A stretch of 64,000 nucleotides of DNA, taken from the NCBI RefSeq assembly GCF_001439815.1, contig NZ_JYLM01000006.1:310001-374000 (forward strand). Direction: 5' to 3'. The position numbers and the translations under genes are program-made. Below the pieces are notes generated by a model. It was not told the origin of the DNA, searched no databases, and saw only the letters and a list, made by a program, of their open reading frames with translations. Of the stretch, positions 1 to 7,567 are shown piece after piece; position 1 is the stretch's first letter, and each line of letters begins with the position of its first letter. The stretch is from Pseudomonas orientalis (lineage in GTDB: Bacteria; Pseudomonadota; Gammaproteobacteria; Pseudomonadales; Pseudomonadaceae).

Positions 1-38
1 TGTGTGTCAGTCAGCTCATCTGATACTGACACACCGCT

Positions 39-62
39 ATCGGGGGCGAGCCCCCTCCCACA
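39..62. repeat. Single REP palindrome, GGGGGC-type
   Basis: A single copy of the REP family whose core is a G-run, GC(A/T)(A/T)GC and C-run palindrome ending in CTCCCACA. The same sequence occurs in pairs elsewhere in this window (near 10.7, 46.0, 47.3 and 58.0 kb). It lies just beyond the 3' end of the minus-strand lipocalin gene. Confidence 0.85.
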
Positions 63-84
63 TTTTGATTTGTGTGATCCTGGG

Positions 85-654
85 TTACTGCGACGTCTTC
101 GCCATCTGCTTATCTGAAGTACGCCAGATCAACCGCGTCGTGTCATACCCCTGCTGCCGCGCCCTGCTCAGCAGGTCTTCACGGGTTTCGGCGCTCACCG
201 TCGGCGTACGCGACAGGATCCACATGTAACGCCGGCTAGGGCTGCCGACGATGGCCGTCTTGTAATCATCGCTGACATACAGCACCCAGTAATCGCCTTT
301 GGCGACGCCAGGCAGTAACGACGTAAACCAGTTGTCGAATTCCACCCAGAGCTTGTCGGTCTTGCCCGGCACTTGCGGCGTAGCCGTCCCTTTGGCTTCC
401 TGCCATTTCCATTCAGGTGTCAGGCAGCGGTTGAACACCGACATGTCGCCATCGGGCAGCAGGGTGTAGCGCGCTTCGGACTGCGCGCAGTTGCGCTGGA
501 AGTACATCGGCAAGCGAGCCAACTCGTACCAGGTACCCTGGTAACGCTTGAGGTTGACGTGATTCGCGGTCTTGGGTTGCAGATCATCGCCAGAATGGCT
601 GGCGCAGCCCGCCAAAAACAGGCTGGCGCAAAGGAACACAACAAAACGCATCAT
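85..654 (-). CDS. Lipocalin family outer-membrane lipoprotein (Blc-like)
   Basis: A 189-residue protein of usual bacterial lipocalin length. Residues 1-17 form a lipoprotein signal ending in the lipobox LAGC, so the mature protein should be lipid-anchored through Cys16 or nearby. The lipocalin signature GTWYELARLP lies near residues 41-50, and the downstream YWVLYVSDDY and SRTP segments match the rest of the eight-stranded barrel. Family members bind fatty acids or lysophospholipids in the envelope. It is followed on the same strand by nothing in the window; a second lipoprotein gene lies 30 bp upstream and may be cotranscribed. The family call is firm, the ligand unknown. Confidence 0.9.
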   Translation of the reverse strand: MMRFVVFLCASLFLAGCASHSGDDLQPKTANHVNLKRYQGTWYELARLPMYFQRNCAQSEARYTLLPDGDMSVFNRCLTPEWKWQEAKGTATPQVPGKTDKLWVEFDNWFTSLLPGVAKGDYWVLYVSDDYKTAIVGSPSRRYMWILSRTPTVSAETREDLLSRARQQGYDTTRLIWRTSDKQMAKTSQ

Positions 655-684
655 TCTTCTTCTCCCGCAGGCTCGCGCCCCGGT

Positions 685-939
685 TTACTTCAGGCCTTGC
701 CCGGAAAACATCAGAACCTTGTCACCGGCATACTGCACGCTGATAAAGCTGTTTTTATCGCCCCAGGTGCAGCTGGACATGCCCAGTGCGCCGGAACAAT
801 CAGTCGGCTTGCCCAGCAACGACTCCACCTCGGCCTTGGCCATGCCGGCCGACAACTTCTGGTAATTTTCTTGGTTGACCTTGCTGCAAGCGGCTAACAG
901 CACGCAAAAAGCCAGCAGGGCGAGACGGCGTAAAGACAT
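685..939 (-). CDS. Small BamE/OmlA-like lipoprotein
   Basis: The start was placed at the ATG followed by MSLRRLALLAF because AGGAG stands just upstream of it, so the longer open frame is not used. That gives 84 residues: a signal peptide with the lipobox LLAAC, then a short domain with the pattern KLSAGMAKAEVESLLGKP. This is the SmpA/OmlA (BamE-like) beta-alpha pattern seen in many small envelope lipoproteins. It is probably an outer-membrane-associated accessory lipoprotein; the exact role is unknown. It precedes the lipocalin gene by about 30 bp on the same strand. Confidence 0.75.
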   Translation of the reverse strand: MSLRRLALLAFCVLLAACSKVNQENYQKLSAGMAKAEVESLLGKPTDCSGALGMSSCTWGDKNSFISVQYAGDKVLMFSGQGLK

Positions 940-1104
940 GGAAAAGCTCCTGGAGAGACAAAGCAGCTGGGGTATCTGCCAGAAGCTTAGAAGGGAAAAG
1001 AGGTGTCTGGTTCCCGACGAGGGGTGGTATTTATTTTTTCTGCGCAAGGACTGCGCTGTCCTGCAAAAATAGCAATGTTCGCACTTGGATGAGGACCCAA
1101 GCTT

Positions 1105-1287
1105 ATGAGTGAAAAAAACAAATCCGAGCTTTACGCTCCGGAAACCAAAGCGATGTTGGAACTACTTGCTTCAGGGGGTCGGGAAATCGAGTTGGGGCGT
1201 TATCAGGACCTTGACGAGGTATTCAAAGAACTTGACCAGAGCCAAACCGCCTATACCCGCAAAAATAAAGAAGCCCCGAAACGCTGA
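1105..1287 (+). CDS. Small hypothetical protein ending inside a terminator
   Basis: Sixty residues, strongly charged (many Lys, Glu and Asp), with no signal peptide or membrane segment. I recognise no family. The central part predicts helix. The stop codon TGA falls in the loop of a perfect 13-bp hairpin that acts as a rho-independent terminator, so the coding end and the transcript end are fused. This arrangement, together with the ATG and a plausible short 5' leader, supports it as a real stand-alone gene. Confidence 0.6.
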   Translation: MSEKNKSELYAPETKAMLELLASGGREIELGRYQDLDEVFKELDQSQTAYTRKNKEAPKR

Positions 1288-1305
1288 AACGTTTCGGGGC
1301 TTCTT
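1271..1305 (+). terminator. Bidirectional rho-independent terminator
   Basis: Perfect 13-bp arms (AAGCCCCGAAACG and its complement) around a six-base loop, followed by TTCTT on the plus strand and by a T-rich tract on the minus strand. It overlaps the 3' end of the small gene before it. Confidence 0.85.
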
Positions 1306-1335
1306 GTGGTTCAAACCTTCAGGTCTGAACGCTTA

Positions 1336-1429
1336 TGTGGCGAGGGAGCTTGCTCCCGCCGGGCTGCGAAGCAGCCCCAAAAGCTTGCGGGCGCTGCGCA
1401 CCCGAGCGGGAGCAAGCTCCCTCGCCACA
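1336..1429. repeat. REP doublet, GTGGCGAGGGAGC family
   Basis: Two inverted copies of a REP sequence (TGTGGCGAGGGAGCTTGCTC) face each other across about 45 bp, a REPIN-like doublet. It sits between the small gene's terminator and the 3' end of fbp. Confidence 0.85.
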
Positions 1430-1434
1430 AAGTT

Positions 1435-2445
1435 TTACTTCTTGTGGTAAGCCGTCACACGCTCAACTTCTTCCTTGGACCCCAGGAACACCGCCACACG
1501 CTGGTGCAGGCCTTCGGGCTGGATGTCGAGGATGCGCTGGTGGCCGTCGGTGGACGCGCCGCCGGCCTGCTCAACCAGGAACGACATCGGGTTGGCTTCG
1601 TACATCAGGCGCAGCTTGCCCGGCTTGGACGGTTCGCGGCTGTCGCGTGGGTACATGAACAAGCCACCACGGGTCAGGATACGGTGCACGTCGGCCACCA
1701 TCGCGGCGACCCAGCGCATGTTGAAGTTTTTCTTCAACGGGCCTTCTTCGCCGGCCATCAGCTCGCCCACGTAGCGGGTGACGGGTTCTTCCCAGTGGCG
1801 CTGGTTGGACATGTTGATCGCGAATTCCTGGGTGGACGCAGGAATGGTGATGTCTTCGTGGGTCAATACGAAGCTGCCCATTTCACGGTCCAGGGTGAAG
1901 CCCTTGACGCCGTCGCCCAGGGTCAGCACCAGCATGGTCTGCGGGCCGTAGATCGCGTAGCCGGCAGCGACCTGCTCGGTACCTGGCTGCAAAAAGGCCT
2001 TTTCGTTGAGGGCCTCGTTCTGGCTCAGGTATTCGTTCGGGCAACGCAGTACCGAGAAAATGGTGCCGACCGGGGCGTTGATGTCAATGTTGGACGAGCC
2101 GTCCAGTGGGTCGAACACCAGCAGGTAGGCGCCTTTGGGGTATTTGCCCGGGATCTGGTAGGCATTGTCCATTTCTTCGGACGCCATGCCGGCCAGGTGA
2201 CCGCCCCATTCGTTGGCTTCGAGCAGGATCTCGTTGGAGATCACGTCGAGCTTCTTCTGCACTTCGCCCTGCACGTTTTCAGTGCCCATGCTGCCCAGGA
2301 CACCACCCAGTGCGCCTTTGGATACGGCGTGGCTGATTTCCTTGCAGGCACGCGCCACCACTTCGATAAGGAAGCGCAGATCGGCAGGCGTGTTGTTGCT
2401 GCGGGTCTGCTCGATCAAATAGCGACTCAAGGTAACGCGGGACAT
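1435..2445 (-). CDS. fbp: Fructose-1,6-bisphosphatase class 1
   Basis: A 336-residue cytosolic enzyme that hydrolyses fructose-1,6-bisphosphate to fructose-6-phosphate, the committed gluconeogenic step. The class 1 metal and phosphate site motif VFDPLDGSSNID lies near the middle, with GGLFMYP and KLRLMYEANPM in the C-terminal half. The chosen ATG begins MSRVTLSRYL and has GGAG upstream; a longer frame of about 30 residues has no support. Length equals the family norm. It is transcribed alone on the minus strand. Confidence 0.97.
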   Translation of the reverse strand: MSRVTLSRYLIEQTRSNNTPADLRFLIEVVARACKEISHAVSKGALGGVLGSMGTENVQGEVQKKLDVISNEILLEANEWGGHLAGMASEEMDNAYQIPGKYPKGAYLLVFDPLDGSSNIDINAPVGTIFSVLRCPNEYLSQNEALNEKAFLQPGTEQVAAGYAIYGPQTMLVLTLGDGVKGFTLDREMGSFVLTHEDITIPASTQEFAINMSNQRHWEEPVTRYVGELMAGEEGPLKKNFNMRWVAAMVADVHRILTRGGLFMYPRDSREPSKPGKLRLMYEANPMSFLVEQAGGASTDGHQRILDIQPEGLHQRVAVFLGSKEEVERVTAYHKK

Positions 2446-2554
2446 GTAAGGCTCCGGACAATGGGGGGCTTGAAAACCCGCGCAGTTTAGCGCGAGTCTG
2501 GGCGTATTTCCTCCTATCAGAGGATTTAAACCCAATAGAGTTCATGGACTTTAT

Positions 2555-3910
2555 TTAACCTGCCGCCGGCGGCTTGCGCAGCAAACTGTAGGCCATGGCG
2601 CCCAGCGCGGCCACGCCCAGCAATAATACGGCCCACAGGCCGAGTTTTTTCCAGTTCGGCCCGCTCTCGACAGCCGCCACAACCGCAGGCGATGTGACGG
2701 CGACCGCCCCCGCAATGCTGGCCTGCCCCAGCGCCTTGAGGCGCTCGGCGCTGTAGTCCGGGATCAGCGTCGACAGCGGCAGGTTGGCGGCCTTCACCGA
2801 GGCATTTCCCAATGCCAGGCTGAACGGCGGCTCTCCCCGCGCCAGGAACACCAACTGGGTTGTGCGTACCGCGAAACGCAAGGCCGGCGCTTGCGCGCCC
2901 AGGCCACCGCCGCGCTCGTCCACCTGCACCCTGAGTTGGCTGACGGCCTGGCCCGGCAACTGCAACTCATCCTGCACCCGGTCCTGGCCGTTCTGGGACA
3001 GGCGGAACAACAACCCATTGCTCAAGGGCTGCCACGCTTGCTTGACATCACTGCGTCCCGACAGCGTCACCGGCGCCAGCGTGTTGGGTTGCTTCAGTTC
3101 GATACGCACGCGCTCCATATCCAGCCCCATGGGCAACTGCCAGCTGTATTCGCCGGCCTTGAGTCGCGTGCCAGCCAATGGCTGCGACCACACCAGCGGC
3201 GCCGGCAGGCTGCTGCTGGTGGCGCTTGCCAGTTTGGCGGAGGTCAGCAGCGGCGCGGCCTGGCCTTGCCACACCAGACGCAGGTACCGCGCCGATTGCC
3301 CCGGCAGGCTGACGTCATGCTGCTCGACCCGCTCGTCGGCAAACGACAAGCGCGCCACTTGCCCATCGCCCCAGGACTGCCAGTGCTGCAAGTCGTCGCT
3401 GGCTTCAATGCTGAAACGCTGAAAGCCATCTTGCTCGCCGCTCCAGTCCAGGCTCAGTTGCTGCAAGGGCGCCTTGATCGCGCTGGCGTCCAGCACCCAA
3501 CCGCGCAGGACCTGCTTGCCGGTTTTCGCCGCCGTGCCCGGCTTGATTTCCACCAGGGTGCCTTCGCGGGTGGTTTTCATCACCACGCCGGGCAAGGCCT
3601 GCCGGGTGTCGGCGGCGTACAGCGGGAACCACTTCACGTCCGTGACATTGCGGCTTTCGGTGCGCTGGGACGACTGGCGCGACAACGCATACGCCTGGGG
3701 TTCCCCGGCCGCGTTGAAAACACGCACATCGCTCAGGTCGGCCTGACGCGCATTCAATTGCACGTCCAACGGCAATTCCAGGCGATACCACGGGCCGTTG
3801 CCGCTGATGCTCAGTGGCACCTGGCTGGCGAAATCCGCCGGGCGTTCCTGGGCCCACGCCGACCACGCCGCACAAAAGCCCAACAGGGCCACGCTCAACT
3901 TACCGATCAA
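2555..3910 (-). CDS. DUF3999 family envelope protein
   Basis: A 451-residue protein with an N-terminal signal peptide (ending near AWAQ), a long beta-rich extracytoplasmic region, and one transmembrane helix near residues 425-445 followed by a short basic tail. This architecture and the sequence match the DUF3999 family. Its ATG overlaps the stop of the upstream DUF2339 gene by four bases (ATGA), so the two are translationally coupled and probably act together in the envelope. The biochemical function is not established. Confidence 0.88.
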   Translation of the reverse strand: MIGKLSVALLGFCAAWSAWAQERPADFASQVPLSISGNGPWYRLELPLDVQLNARQADLSDVRVFNAAGEPQAYALSRQSSQRTESRNVTDVKWFPLYAADTRQALPGVVMKTTREGTLVEIKPGTAAKTGKQVLRGWVLDASAIKAPLQQLSLDWSGEQDGFQRFSIEASDDLQHWQSWGDGQVARLSFADERVEQHDVSLPGQSARYLRLVWQGQAAPLLTSAKLASATSSSLPAPLVWSQPLAGTRLKAGEYSWQLPMGLDMERVRIELKQPNTLAPVTLSGRSDVKQAWQPLSNGLLFRLSQNGQDRVQDELQLPGQAVSQLRVQVDERGGGLGAQAPALRFAVRTTQLVFLARGEPPFSLALGNASVKAANLPLSTLIPDYSAERLKALGQASIAGAVAVTSPAVVAAVESGPNWKKLGLWAVLLLGVAALGAMAYSLLRKPPAAG

Positions 3911-6900
3911 GAGGCTGCTCCTTCAGTTTCCAGCACAGGTTCGGCACGCTTGGGCGGCAGCGGCGCGAAATAACCCACCACCAACAACAAGCCGCCGACG
4001 CCAATAAACGACACGATCCGCGCCAGGCCGCCACGATTGCTCAGTTCGACAAAGAACAACTTGGCCACCACCACCGCAATCAGCGCCGCGCCGATCAACC
4101 ACACCTCGCGACGATGGCGCAGGTGGCCGCCGATCATCAGGCCCAGGGCGATCAAGGTCCATATGATCGATAGGCCGGCCTGCACCAGCATCGATTCGAG
4201 CAACGCGTCCAGCGCAAACGGCACGCCGCCCCAATGGTGCGCGGTGCGCATTACCAGTGCGGTGAAGAACGCAAACAGTGAAAGCCCCGCCACGCCTTGA
4301 GCAAGCAACTCGGCCCGCGGCCCGCGTTGCGGCGCCACGCTGCGCGACCACACGTACACTCCCAGCAACGCGAACAACAGGCCCAGGTCCAGCGGGTTTA
4401 ACAACGGCACATAGGGCAACGGGTCGGCCGTGCCGTCGCTGAAGCTGTTCGCCAGCCAGAACCAACCGAGCATCAGCACGGCCAATGGCAGTGCCGCGAC
4501 CACTCGATACTCGCGCGGATAGGCCGACACCGGCCACGGCCAGTTGCGCGGCGCGGCGGCCAGTACCAGGTAGAGACTTGGCAGGATTGCCCAGCCCAAC
4601 CAGCGCCAGGCGTTGTATTCGGCCGAAAAACGCAGCAGCCCGTAGCGCAATTCCAGCGCCAGCAAGCCGATCAGCAGCCAACAGCCCAGCACATGGGCGA
4701 TGCCAAGCACCCTGCCCGGCACCACCGTTGCCAAGCGCCGCAGCGAAACAAAATGCACCACGAACACGGCCGGCCACGCCAGCCAGCCGTACTGCGCCGC
4801 CGGGTGGTAATAGGTGTGCGCCGAGACCAGCAGTACCAAGCCCGCCGCCGGCATCAGCATGGTGCAAAGCATGCCCAGCGACGCCCAACGCAGGCGTGCC
4901 GCCAACAGCGTCCAGATCGCCACACTGGCGGCGGCGATGCCGAGCAGGAATGCGCCGTGCAGTTCGCCGGGAACGAAGCGCAGCACTTCGCCGGCCAACG
5001 CCATCGTCCACCAGGCCGCGCCCCACACCAGCAGCAGGTCGGACAGGCGTTGCAGCTTCGACACGGCAAACACGGGCGCATGGGGTTCACGCTGCAAGCG
5101 CCAGGCACCGACCAATGCGGCCAGGCCCAGCACCATCGGCGTCCAGAAACCACTGTGGGCCAACGGGCGCAATCCTTCACCGGTCAACGGCCCGAACAAC
5201 TCCGGCATCGCCAGCAGGAACGAGCAGCCGCCAATCAGTTGCAGCAGCAAGCCGAACACAAAGCTGACGCGCTGCTGCAGGTACAGGCTCAGCCAGATGA
5301 TCAACAAACCGCTGGCCGCCCACACACCGCTGGCGCTTTGCCAAGGCAGCACGAACAGCACGGCGAGATTGATCAGGACGAGGCCCGCAAGCAGCACCAC
5401 CGACAAGCCGCGCAACAGGCGCACATCGCCGCGCACCTGGTCATCGCGCGCCGCCATCAGCATGCCGCCGATCAAGGCCAGCCCGATCATCGAGGCCGTG
5501 AGCAAGCCACTCCAGCCCGCATTGAACACCGCCGTCCCGTCGCCGCCTTGCAGGCGCAGCAGGAACAACGCACCGCCGAGCAACTGCACGCCAAACGCCG
5601 TGAACAGGAACGTACGCGAACCGATGCGCAGGCCAACGAACAGCGTCGCCAGGCCCGCGAGCGCCCAACTGACCGCCGTGCCCTGGGTATCGAGCAGCAT
5701 GGGGGCAAGCAGGTATAAAAAGCTCAAGCCAAGGCTCGCCAATACCGGCAGGCCTTTGCGTTCCGACGCCGTCGCCTGTTCAGGGGACGCTTTGCGCAAC
5801 TGATCAAAGCTGAACAGCAACGCCGCGCCCAGCATCAGCGCACCCAATGGGGCGCCATCGAGCAAGGTGTGCTCGCCGAGGCGTAGCTCGCTGAGGAACG
5901 CCAGCGCCGAGCCCACTTGCAGCAACAAGCCGAAGGCCCGCGCCAGTGGCCGCTGTTGACGCAGGCCCAGCCAGAAGATCCCGGCGCCTTCCACCGCCCA
6001 CGCCGCAGCGGTCCAGCGCGCATCGAGGCCCAGGGGAATCGCCAGGCTGGCAAAGATCACGCCCAGGGCCAGGCAGGTTTCCGCCAGCAGCAAGGCACGC
6101 CCGCCGCTCAGCAACCGCGCCAGGCCCATGTAGATAATGCCCAGGCCCAGCGCACTGAACGCGGCGGCGAACTCCAGGTGCTGCACCAGCGCAAACTGCA
6201 AGCCAAAGCCCACCAGCGGCGGGCCAAACAACATACTGCCGTCGACGTAATCACCTTTGGCTGCCGACCAACGCAGCAACGCATCACGCCCTTCGGGGGC
6301 ATCGCCCATTTCCAGCAGCTTGCGCCGGGCGAACAACAGGCCGATCGCCAGGTACATCAGGAAGAACAGGATCAGGAACGGCTCGGTACTCCACAGCAGT
6401 TCCGGCGTGTAGGAACGCATGCCCCACGCGAAGCCGATGCCGAACGTGCCGACAAAACCGATCAGGTTGAGCAAACGCCAGGCCTTGAACCAGGCGATGG
6501 CGAGGATACCGGTGTTGAGCAGGGCGAAATAACTGAACAGCGCCACATGGTTGCCGGCGCCGGTGGACGTAAGTATCGGCGCGGCAAAACCGCCCAACGC
6601 CGCCGCGCAAGCCAACCCCAGCGCGTCCTGGGTAACCGCCAGGATTGCCGAAAACACCGTGACCGCCACCAGCAGGCCCAGGGCCGCGCTCGGATCGATC
6701 AGCGGATGCAAGCGCATCGCGGCGAACACCGTCAGGTACAACACCGCAATGCCGGTGCCTTGCAGCATCAAACCGTAGTTGCTGTTGCGCAGCCGCAGCC
6801 ACCAGCCCAGGCCCAGCAGGCCGAGGGCGGCTGCGGCTACGCCGGCGTAACGCACCTCGATCGGCACCACCATGCCTTCGGTGGCGTAGCGCAGCAGGAA

Positions 6901-7434
6901 GGCCAGGCCGAGGAACAACAGCACCACACCGACGCGCAGCACCGTGTTGCCGCCGAACAGCCAATTGCGCGCGCCGCTGATGGCACGTTCGATCAGGTTG
7001 GGGCCGCGAGGGATGGCAGGTTCTTGCGGTGGGCGGGGGGTTGGAGCAGGCGTCCAGACGTCGTCCGGTAACGGCTGGCTCGGTTCGGCGACCATCACGA
7101 CGGGCGCCAATGCGGCGGGCAGCTCCCAGACGAGTTCAGGCGTCTCGGTGAAAGGTGCGGGTTCAGGGGTAAGTTCAGGGGTGGGTGTTTCGACAACGAC
7201 ACTGCTCGATGGCGCAGGTACTTCCAGCTGTCGCAGACGCTCGCCCAGCGCGATCAGGGCCTTCTGGGTGGTTTCCAACGCAAGCGCTTGCTGATCCGCC
7301 TGGGCCGACAGCTTGGCCAGGCGGATTGCCTGGCCGATGCCGAGCCCCAACAGCGCACCGATACCCGCATCGCTGAACGACTCGTCGAGCGTCCAACCGA
7401 GCACCAGGCCCAGCAGCATGAAAATCCATTGCAT
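3907..7434 (-). CDS. DUF2339 large polytopic membrane protein
   Basis: At 1175 residues this is one of the largest genes here. Residues 1-30 form a first membrane helix, residues about 70-150 are Pro-rich and probably disordered, and the rest is an almost unbroken run of hydrophobic helices (more than twenty). The pattern and the companion DUF3999 gene fit the DUF2339 family of unknown inner-membrane proteins. The end overlaps the next gene by ATGA. A REP doublet separates it from glgP upstream. Confidence 0.9.
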   Translation of the reverse strand: MQWIFMLLGLVLGWTLDESFSDAGIGALLGLGIGQAIRLAKLSAQADQQALALETTQKALIALGERLRQLEVPAPSSSVVVETPTPELTPEPAPFTETPELVWELPAALAPVVMVAEPSQPLPDDVWTPAPTPRPPQEPAIPRGPNLIERAISGARNWLFGGNTVLRVGVVLLFLGLAFLLRYATEGMVVPIEVRYAGVAAAALGLLGLGWWLRLRNSNYGLMLQGTGIAVLYLTVFAAMRLHPLIDPSAALGLLVAVTVFSAILAVTQDALGLACAAALGGFAAPILTSTGAGNHVALFSYFALLNTGILAIAWFKAWRLLNLIGFVGTFGIGFAWGMRSYTPELLWSTEPFLILFFLMYLAIGLLFARRKLLEMGDAPEGRDALLRWSAAKGDYVDGSMLFGPPLVGFGLQFALVQHLEFAAAFSALGLGIIYMGLARLLSGGRALLLAETCLALGVIFASLAIPLGLDARWTAAAWAVEGAGIFWLGLRQQRPLARAFGLLLQVGSALAFLSELRLGEHTLLDGAPLGALMLGAALLFSFDQLRKASPEQATASERKGLPVLASLGLSFLYLLAPMLLDTQGTAVSWALAGLATLFVGLRIGSRTFLFTAFGVQLLGGALFLLRLQGGDGTAVFNAGWSGLLTASMIGLALIGGMLMAARDDQVRGDVRLLRGLSVVLLAGLVLINLAVLFVLPWQSASGVWAASGLLIIWLSLYLQQRVSFVFGLLLQLIGGCSFLLAMPELFGPLTGEGLRPLAHSGFWTPMVLGLAALVGAWRLQREPHAPVFAVSKLQRLSDLLLVWGAAWWTMALAGEVLRFVPGELHGAFLLGIAAASVAIWTLLAARLRWASLGMLCTMLMPAAGLVLLVSAHTYYHPAAQYGWLAWPAVFVVHFVSLRRLATVVPGRVLGIAHVLGCWLLIGLLALELRYGLLRFSAEYNAWRWLGWAILPSLYLVLAAAPRNWPWPVSAYPREYRVVAALPLAVLMLGWFWLANSFSDGTADPLPYVPLLNPLDLGLLFALLGVYVWSRSVAPQRGPRAELLAQGVAGLSLFAFFTALVMRTAHHWGGVPFALDALLESMLVQAGLSIIWTLIALGLMIGGHLRHRREVWLIGAALIAVVVAKLFFVELSNRGGLARIVSFIGVGGLLLVVGYFAPLPPKRAEPVLETEGAAS

Positions 7435-7461
7435 GGTCGATATTCCCTGAGCAGCCCGGGC

Positions 7462-7561
7462 TGTAGGAGCGAGCTTGCTCGCGAAGAACGCAAAGATACC
7501 GCGTTAAACCAGAAAGCACGCGTTATCGTTGGCGCTTTTCGCGAGCAAGCTCGCTCCTACA
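7462..7561. repeat. REP doublet, TGTAGGAGCGAGC family
   Basis: Two inverted copies of TGTAGGAGCGAGCTTGCTCG are separated by about 50 bp. The same doublet structure recurs near 42.0 and 53.9 kb. It ends seven bases from the glgP stop codon. Confidence 0.9.
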
Positions 7562-7567
7562 GTAGGT

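Noticed and set aside
5917..7071. Long plus-strand frames inside the DUF2339 gene
   Set aside because: Gln/Arg-rich translation and no start signals, as expected of antisense shadows.
7462..7561. REP doublets read as attachment sites or CRISPR repeats
   Set aside because: The same palindromes are spread through the core genome at gene ends, in paired inverted form, as REP/REPIN elements.
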